The translations under genes and the position numbers were made by a program. A stretch of 64,000 bases of DNA, from positions 992,001-1,056,000 of the forward strand of contig NZ_CP171843.1 in the NCBI RefSeq assembly GCF_048020265.1, written 5' to 3'. Of this stretch, positions 8,099 to 15,797 are shown in pieces. The notes beneath the pieces were generated by a model. It made no database searches. It was given only the letters and a program-made list of their open reading frames with translations, and was not told the origin of the DNA. The stretch comes from Limnohabitans_A sp048020265. Its GTDB lineage: Bacteria; Pseudomonadota; Gammaproteobacteria; Burkholderiales; Burkholderiaceae_C. How positions within the stretch are numbered: the stretch's first letter is position 1; each line of letters begins with the position of its first letter.

Positions 8099-9946
8099 TC
8101 AAGTCTCGAAGCGCTGCACCTCGCGGCGGGTCGCATCTGCAATCTTGGACAGTTCAACCACGGTGGCGGCGATCTCTTCGGATGCGGCCGAGTTGCTGCG
8201 GGCAATTTGGTCCAGGTTGTTCAGGTTCACGTTGATCTGTTCAACCGCCGCACTTTGTTGCACCAGGGCCGAGGCGATGCGTTGCAGCATTTGGTCGGTG
8301 GCCTGGGTTTCGCGCTCGATGCCAGACATGTCCTGGCTGACATCCATCACGGCGGTCACGGCGCTGCGGGCTTCTTCCACGGCTTGTTTGACAAGTACCG
8401 CAATTTCTTGTGAGCTCTCGGCGCTGTTGAGCGCCAGTTTGCCCACTTCATCGGCTACGACCGCAAAGCCTTTGCCGTGTTCTCCTGCACGTGCTGCCTC
8501 GATGGCCGCATTGAGCGACAGCAGGTTGGTCTTGTTGGCAATTTTTTCGATCACCTCGGTGATCTTGTTGATCTTTTCGGAGTTGGTGGCGATGTTGTTG
8601 ACCACCTTGACCATCTCGTCCATCTTGACCATGCTGCCGCGCACCAAGGTGAAGGACTGGCGAGACTTCTGGCTCGCGATTTCGGTGTTTTCCGACACCT
8701 CGGACACCGAAGTCACCGTTTGACGCACGGCCATCGAAACTTGGCTGATGGCGTCGGTTTGATGACGCGCTCCGTCAGAGATTTGACCGATGGCGTTGGA
8801 GGCCTCGCCAGACGCTGCAGCCACTTGGCGGGCGTTTTGGTGAATGGTGGTCATGGCCGCACGCAGCGCGTCCAGTGACTGGTTGATGTTCTCTTTGAGC
8901 TCGTTCAAGTCGCCCAGGGCCTGCGCAGATACACGCCGCTGCAAGTTACCTTGCGCCAATCCCTGCATCACTTGGCGGATGTCCAGGAACACGGTCTGCT
9001 GGGCCGCCATGCTTTGGTTGATGTTTTGCTTCAAGGTGTTGAGTTCGCCCTTGGCTTCGGCGGTGACGCGCATCGCAAAGTCGCCTTGTGCCACGCCTTG
9101 CATGACTTGGGTGATGTCTTGGAACACCGATTGCTGGACGTGGATGCTTTGGTTGATGTTTTCTTTCAACGCACCCAAATCGCCACGCGCCTCGACCGTG
9201 ACGCGACGGTCCAGGTGGCCTTGGGCCACGGCCGTCATCACGCCCACGATGTCTTGCAGTGTGGACTGCAGCGACTTTTGCATCATGGAGACTTTGTGCA
9301 GCAGCGGGAATTCGACCGCATCCACCGCAGGCCCGCGCGCAGAGAAATCCCCTTCGCTGATTTGACCGGACAACTCGGCCACCAGAGCCGACTCCACGGC
9401 TTCGCGTTTCAAAATGGTGGCCATGAAAATCAGGACCGCAGCCTCAAAAACGACATAAGCGGCATGCACGGCAACCACCATGATGTGCACTTGGCCTGGC
9501 AACAAGGTGATGCCGCCGGCGTTCATGAGTTGCAAGTAGCCAAAAACCACGTGATGCACGGCGATCAGGCCGGCGGCGGCCACGATCGGGCGCCAGTCGC
9601 GGTAGTAAAGCAAGAAGGCCAGCAGTGTGAAGATACCGAAATGGCTCTCCACAGTGCCTTGGGTTTGCTGGATGGTCAGCGCCGAAAAGACCATCAACGC
9701 GCAGGCAATCGCCAACCTGGAGGCCAGCGAGCCCGGTGCCATTTTGTAGATGGCAGCAGGCACCAGCCAAGCCGGCACGCCCACCAGCAGCGCCAGGGTG
9801 ACGCTGTCGGTCATCCAGCCCACGCCAAAACAGACCGCCAACAAAAAGACCATCATGCTCAGCATGATGCGGTCTGCCGCCGCGCGCTGCGGCTGAAGAA
9901 TCTGGTCTGTGTGCCCTGAAGTGGACAAACTTGGTGTCGAACTCAT
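8099..9946 (-). CDS. Methyl-accepting chemotaxis protein with multi-pass membrane sensor and HAMP array
   Basis: 615 residues from the ATG at 9946, which has AGAAAG a few bases upstream. The N-terminal 190 residues hold about six hydrophobic segments, so the sensor is embedded in the membrane. One segment carries a His pair (LIAVHHVVFGYL) that could bind a cofactor. Then come at least three near-repeat HAMP-like units of about 50 residues (AQGHLDRRV, AQGDFAMRV, AQGNLQRRV, each followed by a GxLxxLKxNINQS pattern). The MCP hairpin follows with tip IANKTNLLSLNAAIEAARAG. The C-terminus (REVQRFET) has no CheR-binding pentapeptide. A sigma-54-type element lies 45 bp upstream. A longer start at 10015 would run over that promoter and is not favoured. 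The ligand is unknown. Confidence 0.87.
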   Translation of the reverse strand: MSSTPSLSTSGHTDQILQPQRAAADRIMLSMMVFLLAVCFGVGWMTDSVTLALLVGVPAWLVPAAIYKMAPGSLASRLAIACALMVFSALTIQQTQGTVESHFGIFTLLAFLLYYRDWRPIVAAAGLIAVHHVVFGYLQLMNAGGITLLPGQVHIMVVAVHAAYVVFEAAVLIFMATILKREAVESALVAELSGQISEGDFSARGPAVDAVEFPLLHKVSMMQKSLQSTLQDIVGVMTAVAQGHLDRRVTVEARGDLGALKENINQSIHVQQSVFQDITQVMQGVAQGDFAMRVTAEAKGELNTLKQNINQSMAAQQTVFLDIRQVMQGLAQGNLQRRVSAQALGDLNELKENINQSLDALRAAMTTIHQNARQVAAASGEASNAIGQISDGARHQTDAISQVSMAVRQTVTSVSEVSENTEIASQKSRQSFTLVRGSMVKMDEMVKVVNNIATNSEKINKITEVIEKIANKTNLLSLNAAIEAARAGEHGKGFAVVADEVGKLALNSAESSQEIAVLVKQAVEEARSAVTAVMDVSQDMSGIERETQATDQMLQRIASALVQQSAAVEQINVNLNNLDQIARSNSAASEEIAATVVELSKIADATRREVQRFET

Positions 9947-9990
9947 GTCATCTTTCTCTGCAAATACCACCCATGAACGCAGGATCACTA

Positions 9991-10006
9991 AGCAAATACC
10001 AAGCCA
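9991..10006 (-). promoter_or_regulatory. Sigma-54-type promoter for the multi-pass MCP gene
   Basis: Read leftward the sequence is TGGCTTGGTATTTGCT, matching the -24/-12 pattern TGGCACG-N4-TTGCW at the invariant GG and GC. The expected transcript start leaves a leader of about 33 nt before the ATG at 9946. It lies in the 320-bp gap 9947-10266 between two leftward MCP genes; I see no gene in the rest of that gap. The gap is AT-rich near 10120-10180. Confidence 0.6.
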
Positions 10007-10266
10007 AAGTGCCAAAGCTGTAGGCCAACCAGCACAGCAGCAAGGCCCAAACCCAGCGTGAGGTCTGTGGGCTCAAAGAAGGGTGTTTGCTCAATGGGAG
10101 ATTCCAGCGACTCAAGGAAAAACTAAAAATGTAAAAAACTACAAATTCGAGTATCCGTCAAATATCAGACTTGTGTTGCACCCCGGCCAGAAAAGTGACG
10201 TGGCACTGGGGGCATCCTCAAAAATGACAGATGGGGCGCACCTGAAAGAGGCGTGCGTTGGAAGGT

Positions 10267-12210
10267 TTAGACGCGGAACCGCCCCAAATCCTGGCGCGTT
10301 TGTTCGGCAAGTTTGGACAACTCCATGACCGTGGCCGTGATTTCCTCGGAGGCCGACGCGTTGCTGATGGCGATGCGGTCCAGGCTGCCCAGGTTGGAGT
10401 TGATTTCTTCAACCGCGGCCGATTGCTGCTCCAGTGCAGAGGAAATGCGCTGCAGCATCTGGTCGGTTTGCTGTGAGCCCTGCTCGATCATGGACATGTC
10501 CCGGCTGACCTCTTGCACCACTTGAACGGCATGTGCGGTTTCGGCCACAGCTTGTTGCACCAAGCGGCCAATTTCCTGCGAGCTCTCGGCACTGCTGGCG
10601 GCCAGTTTGCCCACCTCTTCAGCCACCACTGAAAATCCCTTGCCGTGCTCGCCAGCCCGAGCCGCTTCAATGGCGGCGTTCAAGGACAGCAGGTTGGTTT
10701 TGTTGGCGATTTTCTCGATGACTTCGGTGATCTTATTGATCTTGTCAGAGTGCACGGAGATGTTGTTCACCACCTGCACCATTTGGCCCATTTTGCCCAT
10801 GCCGGTTTGCATGATGGCCATGGATTCACGTGACTTTTGGCTCGCGATGGCCGTGTTGCGCGAAACATCGGTCACCGACTCAGCCGTGTGTTTGATGGCC
10901 AGAGCCACTTGGCCAATGGCGTGGGTCTGGTTTTGCGCGCCGTCCGAAATTTGGCCGATCGCGGTGCTGGTTTGGTTGGCGGCAGCGGCCACTTGTCGGG
11001 TGCTGTTGTGCACAGCGCCCAAGGCCTGGCCCAGGGCTTCGAGCGAGCTGTTGATGTTGCGCTTGAGGCGCAGCAGGTCACCCGTGGCGTCGGTGTCCAC
11101 CCGTTGTGTCAAGTCGCCACTGGCCACCGCACCCATCACCCCATCCACATTGCCAATCATGCGGTGCAAGGCCTGCAGAGCCACGCTGGCTTGCTGCAGG
11201 CTTTCTCGGAATTCGCCGCGGCTTAGGCTGGCGTCGATCGTGTGATCGAACTGTCCGTGCAAAAGCGCTTGCGACAAGCCGTTGAAGCCCCGCATGGTCT
11301 GCTGCACCGTGTCCAGTGAATTGTTGATGGCGGACTTCATCACCGCCAAATCGCCACGCATATCGCCTTCAATGCGCTGGTCCAAGTTGCCGTTGGCCAG
11401 GTGTTGAACGACCGCATTGACCTGGCCAACAGCGGTTTGCTGGGCTTGGAGCAAGGTGTTGAAGGCATGGGCCGTTTGGCCTACCTCGTCGTTTTGCGTC
11501 ACTTCGATGCGACTGGCGTAATCAAAGTTGAGCGACACGCGCTGTGCGGTTTCCTGCATCAAACGCAAGGGGTTGACCACAGAGCCGACGATTCGCCAAG
11601 CCAGCAAAATGCCGGCCAAGGTGCCGCCAGTCAGCAGCAAAATGCTGATCAGTTTGGATTGCTCATATTGTTCGCGCGAGCTGAGGTATTCGGCCTTGGC
11701 GACGTTCAGCTGGACCTCAATCAATTCAGAAAATTTGGTGCTGATCGGGTCAATCACCGGGTACAAGGTGTCGATGGTGTAGCGCGCGATGGCCTTGCGG
11801 TCTTCATCCTCCAGGATGGTTTGGAGTTGGTTGATGGAGGCTTCAGCTTCTGCCAGCATGGGCTCGATGCTGGCCACCAATTTTTTCTCTTCTTCCACCA
11901 AAAACGTGGCTTTGTAAGCGGTCCAGGTTTTCTGGATGCCTTGGCGCGCGTCTTGCAGGTTCTTGCGCGCTTCTGCCCAGTCGATGTTGCCGTTGCGGAC
12001 TTTGTGCGTCATGTCCACGATGTTCACGGCATACAGGTCTGCAATGACCTTGAGGTCGCGCAAGGGCACCACGCGGTCTTCGTACACCGTGCGCAAGCCG
12101 CCCACCGTTTCCGACATGCCCCGCAAGCCCATCAGTCCCACAACGATCGAAACCAGTGAAAGCAACCCGACCAAAAGGAAAAGGCGAATGTTGACGCTGA
12201 GGTGATTCAT
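10267..12210 (-). CDS. Methyl-accepting chemotaxis protein with four-helix-bundle periplasmic sensor
   Basis: 647 residues from the ATG at 12210 (a TTG at 12216 is an alternative). The architecture is classical: first membrane helix (about 9-30), a helical periplasmic domain of the 4HB_MCP type (about 31-185, including YEDRVVPLRDLKVIADLYAV), second membrane helix (about 188-208), a canonical HAMP, further HAMP-like units, and the MCP hairpin with tip IANKTNLLSLNAAIEAARAG. 4HB domains usually sense small organic ligands or partner proteins. No C-terminal CheR-binding pentapeptide is visible (ends QDLGRFRV). It lies upstream of the multi-pass MCP, with a separate promoter between them. The ligand cannot be read from the sequence. 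Confidence 0.9.
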   Translation of the reverse strand: MNHLSVNIRLFLLVGLLSLVSIVVGLMGLRGMSETVGGLRTVYEDRVVPLRDLKVIADLYAVNIVDMTHKVRNGNIDWAEARKNLQDARQGIQKTWTAYKATFLVEEEKKLVASIEPMLAEAEASINQLQTILEDEDRKAIARYTIDTLYPVIDPISTKFSELIEVQLNVAKAEYLSSREQYEQSKLISILLLTGGTLAGILLAWRIVGSVVNPLRLMQETAQRVSLNFDYASRIEVTQNDEVGQTAHAFNTLLQAQQTAVGQVNAVVQHLANGNLDQRIEGDMRGDLAVMKSAINNSLDTVQQTMRGFNGLSQALLHGQFDHTIDASLSRGEFRESLQQASVALQALHRMIGNVDGVMGAVASGDLTQRVDTDATGDLLRLKRNINSSLEALGQALGAVHNSTRQVAAAANQTSTAIGQISDGAQNQTHAIGQVALAIKHTAESVTDVSRNTAIASQKSRESMAIMQTGMGKMGQMVQVVNNISVHSDKINKITEVIEKIANKTNLLSLNAAIEAARAGEHGKGFSVVAEEVGKLAASSAESSQEIGRLVQQAVAETAHAVQVVQEVSRDMSMIEQGSQQTDQMLQRISSALEQQSAAVEEINSNLGSLDRIAISNASASEEITATVMELSKLAEQTRQDLGRFRV

Positions 12211-12394
12211 GGGCAATGCAAAGCAGGGATAAGGGGAGACCGCACTGTGACGGTGCGCCGGTGCACAGATCGGTGCACGCTCCTCATCATAACCATGATG
12301 TTGGCAAAATTGGCATTATTGATTCATTTATTGGTATAAATACTAAAGACTTGAAAGACTTGCTTAAAATTGTTAATTACTTTATATTCATGTA

Positions 12395-12428
12395 GAATGT
12401 TGGCTTTGGTGTTGCATCTGCAACATTC
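12395..12428. repeat. Nested inverted repeats over the sigma-54-type promoter
   Basis: The outer arms are GAATGTTG (12395-12402) and CAACATTC (12421-12428). The inner arms are GTTGCA (12411-12416) and TGCAAC (12419-12424). The outer dyad brackets the -24/-12 element. It could be an operator or a hairpin in the leader; no factor is assigned. Confidence 0.5.
12401..12416 (+). promoter_or_regulatory. Sigma-54-type promoter for the cNMP-binding/PDE operon
   Basis: TGGCTTTGGTGTTGCA matches TGGCACG-N4-TTGCW at the GG and GC dinucleotides and at TTGCA. The expected start point leaves a leader of about 118 nt before the ATG at 12545. If real, it places the operon under the same sigma factor as the flagellar hook and export genes. 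Confidence 0.55.
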
Positions 12429-12544
12429 AGTCGCATGCGGCTGGCTCGGTTTTGAGTCCGTTTTCGTTGACAAAGACAAGGGTGGGCGTTTGTGGGTGGC
12501 CTGAAACGTTTTCAATTTTTAAAGCCTCTTTGCCGGAGGGTGGC

Positions 12545-13045
12545 ATGAGCACCAACAAGTTTGTTGCCGCTTCCTTTTCCGTGAACATCGAGCACCTGCA
12601 CGCTTTGGGCGTGCGCGACCCGTACAGCGAGCAAAGTTTGCAGCTGTATCACTCAGGCAAGCTCAATGCCAACGAGCGTTTGTATTTTTCCTTGTGGGGA
12701 TCGTCTGAGCTGAGCACCTCGCTGATCCGGGCCAAGACCCGTTTCGCCCGCCAGGGCGAGTCGGTCAGTTCGGCCTATTTCGTGATCAAGGGCTCTGTGC
12801 TGGGAGTCAAAGGCGATGACATCTACCGCCTGGGACCCGGCAGCGTGATCGGCCTGGCCGAAGGCGTGGGTGGTTTGCCCTACAACATGGACGCGATTGC
12901 GGTGGACGACGTGCAGGTGCGCGTATTCCCGATCTACGTGATTTCTAAGCTGGTGAAAAACATGCCACCAGGCCTCAAAGGTATCCTCAAATCCACCGTC
13001 ATGCGAACACTTCAACTGACGACACCTCCGCCATTGCTGTCATGA
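12545..13045 (+). CDS. Cyclic-nucleotide-binding-domain-like protein, ligand pocket degenerate
   Basis: 166 residues from the ATG at 12545, which has a strong GGAGG Shine-Dalgarno. The central and C-terminal parts resemble a cNMP-binding beta-roll (TRFARQGESVSSAYFVIKGS, then YRLGPGSVIGLAEG). The phosphate-binding cassette is not canonical: the usual Phe-Gly-Glu and the later Arg-x-Ala are replaced (GSVIGLAEG and PYNMDAIA). It may therefore not bind cAMP itself. There is no HTH, so it is not a Crp-type transcription factor. It overlaps the next gene by ATGA, and that gene encodes a second such domain with an intact pocket, which suggests the two work as a pair. Function unknown. Confidence 0.72.
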   Translation: MSTNKFVAASFSVNIEHLHALGVRDPYSEQSLQLYHSGKLNANERLYFSLWGSSELSTSLIRAKTRFARQGESVSSAYFVIKGSVLGVKGDDIYRLGPGSVIGLAEGVGGLPYNMDAIAVDDVQVRVFPIYVISKLVKNMPPGLKGILKSTVMRTLQLTTPPPLLS

Positions 13046-13392
13046 GTTCTTTTGACGAAATACGGCTCGAAGAGGGCCAAATTCTTTTCAAAGCTGGCGA
13101 GCCGGCGGACAAGCTGTACTTCATCCAGTCTGGCACGATTCGCATGGCCGATAAAAACACCGGCGCCGTGTTTGCCACCTTGCGTGAAGGGGACTCGTTT
13201 GGCGAGCAGGCCATGCTCCAAGGCGGTATCCGAGGCGCCACCGCATTGGCGGGTGACGGCACAGTCCTTTTGGAGATCACGGCCGAAGGCTTGCGTGGCA
13301 TGCTCAAGACGGCTTCGCCGATTTTGACGGCCGTATTCGAAGCCATGATGCTCCAGCAAAACATGCAAAACGCTTTGCGTACGAAAGTCTGA
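13042..13392 (+). CDS. Stand-alone cyclic-nucleotide-binding-domain protein
   Basis: 116 residues forming a single cNMP-binding domain: LEEGQILFKAGEPADKLYFI, then the phosphate-binding cassette DSFGEQAMLQGGIRGATALA with Glu55 and Arg64 at the positions that hold the ribose and cyclic phosphate in Crp and PKA. A short helical tail follows (residues 85-116) and no DNA-binding domain. It is translationally coupled (ATGA at 13042-13045) to the upstream degenerate paralogue, and the phosphodiesterase gene starts one base after its stop. It probably reports cAMP level to a protein partner. The partner is unknown. Confidence 0.85.
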   Translation: MSSFDEIRLEEGQILFKAGEPADKLYFIQSGTIRMADKNTGAVFATLREGDSFGEQAMLQGGIRGATALAGDGTVLLEITAEGLRGMLKTASPILTAVFEAMMLQQNMQNALRTKV

Positions 13393-13393
13393 C

Positions 13394-14257
13394 ATGGTTG
13401 ACACCCCTCTTTTGGCGGCGATGCCTACTTTGCAGCAACTCAATGTGTCGCTGCGCAATTTACGTCGGCCATGGCCGAACAAATGGCCAGGTTTGCCTTT
13501 GGTGTTCGAGCGTGCCTGGCAACAGCTGGATCTGGGCACGCCGCGTGCGGGCTCGCATGCCCACACCTTGTTGAGTTTTGGCCGCTCGGTGGTCGAGCAG
13601 GTTGAACGCGATGGTGCGCAGCGTCATGCACTGGGCCAGGAGCCCGCTTACCACAACCGTTTGCACATTGCAGACACGCTGGTGTGCATGAGTTTTTTAC
13701 TCAAGGCATCGGGTGTTTTGAAGGTGCCCGGCGCACGCCAACCGGGGGTAGGTGCGATGGCGCTGTGCATCATGGCGGGGCACGACTTTCTGCATCCGGG
13801 TGGCACCAACGCGCAGCCCGGTGAGTTCGAGGCGCGCGCCGTGCAAGACCTGCAACCTCTGATGACAGCAGCGCGTTTGTCAGACGAGGATCGCCAGCAG
13901 CTGGCGCACTGCATCATGGCCACCGATCCCGTGCGCGTCAAAGCCAGCCATTTGGCGGTGCGCTCGCGTGCTTTTGATCTGCGCCAGGTGGATTGCCTGG
14001 CTGTGCTGGTGCAAGAGGCGGACATCTTGGCCAGCACCTTGCCGCAAACCCAGCAAGAGCTCACCGAGGCCCTGTCCCGCGAGTGGGCTCCAACCCAGCC
14101 GGCGGCGGCAGACAAATTGTTGTTGCCGCAAAACCGATTGTTGTTTCTGGAGCATGCGGCGCTGTTTTCCAGCCCGGCTGCGCAATCTTTTGGGCTTGAC
14201 CGGGTCAAGTTGCGTCAGGTCAACCAAATCACCAGTCAATTGCGCCAACTGGCTTAA
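13394..14257 (+). CDS. Class I (eukaryotic-type) cyclic nucleotide phosphodiesterase-like protein
   Basis: 287 residues. The class I PDE metal-site motifs are visible in order: YHNRLHIADT (residues 86-95; His87 as candidate catalytic acid, His91 metal ligand), GHDFLHPGGTN (129-139; His130 and Asp131 metal ligands, His134) and a later Asp210 in LVQEADIL as candidate fourth ligand. These match the animal PDE patterns YHNxxHAxDV and HDxxHPGxxN. The spacing between motifs is close to that of the animal enzymes, but the catalytic domain is shorter. Expected reaction: hydrolysis of cAMP or cGMP to the 5'-monophosphate. It is third in an operon with two cNMP-binding proteins, and a receiver-adenylate cyclase is encoded 10 kb away. 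Substrate is inferred. Confidence 0.8.
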   Translation: MVDTPLLAAMPTLQQLNVSLRNLRRPWPNKWPGLPLVFERAWQQLDLGTPRAGSHAHTLLSFGRSVVEQVERDGAQRHALGQEPAYHNRLHIADTLVCMSFLLKASGVLKVPGARQPGVGAMALCIMAGHDFLHPGGTNAQPGEFEARAVQDLQPLMTAARLSDEDRQQLAHCIMATDPVRVKASHLAVRSRAFDLRQVDCLAVLVQEADILASTLPQTQQELTEALSREWAPTQPAAADKLLLPQNRLLFLEHAALFSSPAAQSFGLDRVKLRQVNQITSQLRQLA

Positions 14258-14260
14258 GCT

Positions 14261-14274
14261 GCGGCCCGGGCCGC
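14261..14274. repeat. GC palindrome between convergent PDE and fliD genes
   Basis: The 14-base perfect palindrome GCGGCCCGGGCCGC lies in the 33-bp gap between the two convergent stops. It has no T-run, so at most it is a weak terminator. Confidence 0.4.
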
Positions 14275-14290
14275 GGCGCACCGCGTTGGC

Positions 14291-15712
14291 TCAGCTGCTG
14301 TAGGCTTTCATCATGCCTTCAAATGTGCCTTTGAGGCCTTCGCGGGTGCTGTTGCTGTTGCCGACGATGCTCTCCATCACGCTGAATTGCGCCATGTAAC
14401 GGCTGAGCAACTTTTCCATGCGGTCTTCCAGTGTCGCCAGCTCTTCCTTGTACTTGGCGATCTTGGTGCTCGCGTTTTGGCTCTGCGTCTCGATCATGCC
14501 GCTCGAGAGCAGCATTTTTTCAATTTTATTGATCGCATCGCCCGCCAAACCAGCAGGGGCCGGGCTGTAGATGCTTTGGTTGTTGGTGCCCGCACTGAAC
14601 ATGGTCGAGACCTCTGCAAAGTTCGCTTGCAAAGCCGCGTCGAGTTTGCTCTCGTCCAGGCTCAGTTTGCCGTAGCGGTCAATGCTCAGGCCCACGTTGC
14701 GGGCTGCCTTGATGTTGGTGCCCGCAGTGCTGGAGGTGTCGGTGATCATGGCGCGCACTTGTGAGCGGATCGACTGCAACAAGCTCTCGCCCGCCAAGGA
14801 GCCACCGAACTCTTCCACTTCGCTTTCTCGGTCGCCCAAAACCTTGAGCGTTTCCTCAAAGTCGTTGTAGGCCGTGACCAAGGCTTTGATGTTGTCTTTG
14901 ATCCCTGCCGTGTCACGGTTCAAGTCCAGGCGTGCGGGGCCTGTGGTGGTGGCATACAGGTCGAGGGTGACGCCTTCCACCACATCGTTGATGGTGTTGC
15001 TGCTGCGCGTCATCGCCAGTCCGTTGACTTTGATGCTGGCATCGGTGGCCGTTTGCAGCGAGGTGCTGAACGCGACGCCCGGCACGGCTGCGCCACTGCT
15101 GTCTTTGCTGGTCAGGCTGAAGGTCTGGGCTGCACCGGTCTCGCCCGTGACCACCACGGTGTAGCCACTGCCGGTGTTGATGAGCTGCGCCGTCACGCCC
15201 AGTTTGGCGCCATTGATGGCACTGACCATACCAGCCGGGCTGGGGTTGGTGATTTGGATGTCGCCTTTGTCTACACCGCCGATGGTCAGGTTCAACGCGA
15301 AGGCGCTGCCCGTGGTGGCTGGGCTGACGACGTTCAGTGGGGTGGCGCGGTCGGCAAAGGTGCTGCTGGCCGTGCGCTGTGCCAGGGCTGTTTGCAACAC
15401 CTCGATGTTGTAGCTGCCCGCGTCGGCCGTGGTGCTGGCGGTCACGCCAAAAGCGCCTGCCTGGGTGTTGGCCGGTTTGATGGCGTTGAACTCGCTGGCG
15501 TCGTTGAGTTTGCCAAACGCATTTTTGAGCTCTGACAGGGCGTACTTGACGGCTCCGTAGCCGGTGATCCTGGCCTCTGATTCAGCGATCTTGGCGTCGA
15601 TGCGCTCTTTTTTAGGCGTTTTTTCAGCGTCCACCAAGCTTTGGGCCAGGGCTTTGATATCGATGCCCGAACCGGCCCCGAGTGTGCTGACGATGTTGTT
15701 GGTGGAGGCCAT
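14291..15712 (-). CDS. fliD: Flagellar filament cap protein FliD
   Basis: 473 residues. The N-terminus (STLGAGSGIDIKALAQSLVDAEK) is the characteristic FliD start. A coiled region, a variable surface domain, and the conserved C-terminal coil follow (LSSGMIETQSQNASTKIAKY, then EKLLSRYMAQFSVMESIV). FliD caps the growing filament and folds exported flagellin. It lies 85 bp downstream of flgL on the same strand but has its own sigma-28-type element, as expected for a late gene. Its chaperone gene fliS is 40 kb away (55193). Length is within the usual FliD range. Confidence 0.95.
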   Translation of the reverse strand: MASTNNIVSTLGAGSGIDIKALAQSLVDAEKTPKKERIDAKIAESEARITGYGAVKYALSELKNAFGKLNDASEFNAIKPANTQAGAFGVTASTTADAGSYNIEVLQTALAQRTASSTFADRATPLNVVSPATTGSAFALNLTIGGVDKGDIQITNPSPAGMVSAINGAKLGVTAQLINTGSGYTVVVTGETGAAQTFSLTSKDSSGAAVPGVAFSTSLQTATDASIKVNGLAMTRSSNTINDVVEGVTLDLYATTTGPARLDLNRDTAGIKDNIKALVTAYNDFEETLKVLGDRESEVEEFGGSLAGESLLQSIRSQVRAMITDTSSTAGTNIKAARNVGLSIDRYGKLSLDESKLDAALQANFAEVSTMFSAGTNNQSIYSPAPAGLAGDAINKIEKMLLSSGMIETQSQNASTKIAKYKEELATLEDRMEKLLSRYMAQFSVMESIVGNSNSTREGLKGTFEGMMKAYSS

Positions 15713-15755
15713 GGTGTAGCTTGGATGTGGTGGTGGCTGAAGCGGTCAACTCAGT

Positions 15756-15782
15756 GAATCGGCACCACCAGCAGAAAATGAA
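15756..15782 (-). promoter_or_regulatory. Sigma-28-type promoter for fliD
   Basis: Read leftward: TTCATTTT-N11-GCCGATTC. The -10 half is identical to those before flgM and fliS; the -35 half is weaker. It lies in the flgL-fliD gap, 43 bp before the ATG. Confidence 0.55.
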
Positions 15783-15797
15783 GGGACAGCGCTGTAC

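Larger units (their letters stand above)
12211..12544. promoter_or_regulatory. Divergent regulatory region between MCP and cNMP-binding/PDE operon
   Basis: 334 bp with no credible gene. The central part (about 12300-12400) is strongly AT-rich. It contains the sigma-54-type element at 12401-12416 and the nested inverted repeats at 12395-12428, listed separately. No convincing promoter was found for the leftward MCP; only a -10-like ACCGATCT (read leftward at about 12271-12278) resembles sigma-28. Confidence 0.55.

Noticed and set aside
10083..10328. 81-residue open frame in the gap between two MCP genes
   Set aside because: It runs into the 3' end of the upstream MCP on the other strand, lacks a ribosome binding site and has no recognisable feature.
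12271..12278. Possible sigma-28 -10 (ACCGATCT, read leftward) before the 4HB MCP
   Set aside because: No matching -35 at the 11-bp spacing used by the other five promoters; only one half-site.
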